Shown piece after piece: positions 6,052 through 6,683 of a stretch of 6,683 nucleotides of DNA. A program made the translations under genes and the position numbers. The notes under the pieces were generated by a model. That model ran no database searches. It was not told the DNA's origin and saw nothing but the letters and a program-made list of their open reading frames with translations. The stretch is from Syntrophaceae bacterium (GTDB taxonomy: Bacteria; Desulfobacterota; Syntrophorhabdia; Syntrophorhabdales; WCHB1-27), in assembly GCA_003165115.1 (NCBI GenBank), contig PLSJ01000229.1, positions 1 to 6,683 on the forward strand, read 5' to 3'. Positions within the stretch are counted from its first letter, which is position 1; each line of letters opens with the position of its first letter.

Positions 6052-6683
6052 ATGAGAATCTCGAAGAAAGGATTGATATCGATGAAAGGCGAAAAAGAAG
6101 TGGAACAGGGGAAGGAAAATGGCGCAAAGGCCGGCGAAAAGCTGATGAACAAGGAGTATGAGAAGGAACTGGCCAAGCTCCATGTCGAGTTGGTCAAGCT
6201 CCAGGAATGGGTCAAGTACAAGGGGCTCAAGATCTGCATCATTTTCGAGGGGCGCGACGGCGCCGGCAAGGGTGGAGTGATCAAGGCGATCACCGAGCGG
6301 GTGAGTCCGCGGGTATTTCGCGTCGTTGCGCTCCCCGCGCCTACGGAGCGGGAACAGTCCCAGATGTACCCCCAGCGCTATATGCCCCATCTCCCCGCAG
6401 CCGGCGAGGTGGTCATTTTCGACCGCAGCTGGTACAACCGCGCCGGGGTGGAGCGGGTGATGGGGTTCTGCACCGAGGAGGAGGCAAAACGTTTTCTGCA
6501 AGCTACGCCCCCTTTCGAGCAATTGGCGGTGGAATCCGGCATCACTCTGCTCAAGTACTGGCTGGAGGTAAGCCCGGAAGAGCAGACCCGCCGGCTCGAA
6601 GGCCGCATCGATGACGACCGCAAGATATGGAAACTCTCCCCCATGGATATCCAGTCCTACAGCAGATGGCACGACTACACCAA
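6052..6683 (+). CDS. ppk2: Polyphosphate kinase 2 (PPK2), 5' part; runs off the window
   Basis: PPK2 enzymes transfer phosphate between polyphosphate and nucleotides in the cytosol, usually favouring polyphosphate-driven nucleotide phosphorylation. About 210 residues are present of a usual 270-300; no stop occurs before the edge. A Lys/Glu-rich tail (1-35) leads into EYEKELAKLHVELVKLQEWV, the typical N-terminal helix. Then come Walker A, G67-RDGAGKGG, the substrate-side motif ALPAPTEREQSQMYPQRYMPHLPAAGE, Walker B, F123-DRSWYNRAGVERVMGFC, and the lid, R185-IDDDRKIWKLSPMD. The usual aromatic in QxYFQRY is Pro here (MYPQRY). ATG 6052 has GGAG (6041-6044) seven bases upstream. ATG 6082, with AAGGA (6068-6072) nine bases upstream, is nearly as good and would drop ten residues. 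It is a single-domain form as far as seen. Class I is the closest fit, but the subclass is not certain from this part. It may be transcribed with the SulP gene 113 bases upstream. Confidence 0.93.
   Translation, partial: MRISKKGLISMKGEKEVEQGKENGAKAGEKLMNKEYEKELAKLHVELVKLQEWVKYKGLKICIIFEGRDGAGKGGVIKAITERVSPRVFRVVALPAPTEREQSQMYPQRYMPHLPAAGEVVIFDRSWYNRAGVERVMGFCTEEEAKRFLQATPPFEQLAVESGITLLKYWLEVSPEEQTRRLEGRIDDDRKIWKLSPMDIQSYSRWHDYT

Noticed and set aside
5971..6672. Open frame of 233 codons on the - strand across the PPK2 region
   Set aside because: The + strand encodes unmistakable PPK2 Walker A, Walker B and lid motifs in the same bases.
1..6683. Search for tRNA genes, CRISPR repeats, insertion sequence ends and toxin-antitoxin pairs
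   Set aside because: Nothing convincing was seen by eye. The coding density is high and no repeated spacer-like units or transposase motifs appear.

Overview
The window reads as chromosomal DNA of a Gram-negative bacterium, most likely a deltaproteobacterium of the Geobacter type. The case rests on three things: an outer-membrane lipid-asymmetry lipoprotein (MlaA), a sensor-linked diadenylate cyclase of the DACNV type, and a PPK2 kinase, all resembling Geobacteraceae-style proteins. The taxonomic call is an inference from protein style, not from a marker gene. All genes are on the + strand. The long open frames on the - strand look like shadows of GC-rich coding DNA.

Left part (1-2112): the 3' end of an unrecognised protein gene (1-642), a 126-base gap with an inverted-repeat structure, and a 447-residue protein (769-2112). 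That protein has a C-terminal DisA_N/DAC cyclase domain with both core motifs (DGA and GTRHR) behind a long N-terminal putative sensor domain. Hand counts of a few lines suggest this part is lower in GC (45-58%) than the right part (about 62-63%), so the two halves may have different histories.

Right part (2182-5938): a compact, probably co-transcribed set. It starts with an exported alpha/beta hydrolase. The mlaA lipoprotein gene follows, with its AGGAGG ribosome site just after the hydrolase stop. A SulP/SLC26 anion transporter with a C-terminal STAS domain begins 32 bases after the mlaA stop. A secreted hydrolase next to an outer-membrane phospholipid-removal lipoprotein suggests a joint role in envelope lipid maintenance.

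Right edge (6052-6683): the 5' part of a polyphosphate kinase 2 gene, cut off by the window end inside the lid region. No stop codon occurs before the edge.

No RNA genes, insertion sequences, CRISPR arrays or convincing rho-independent terminators were seen. The most interesting element is the DACNV-DAC protein, a likely c-di-AMP synthase with an uncharacterised input domain. The hydrolase-mlaA pairing comes second.
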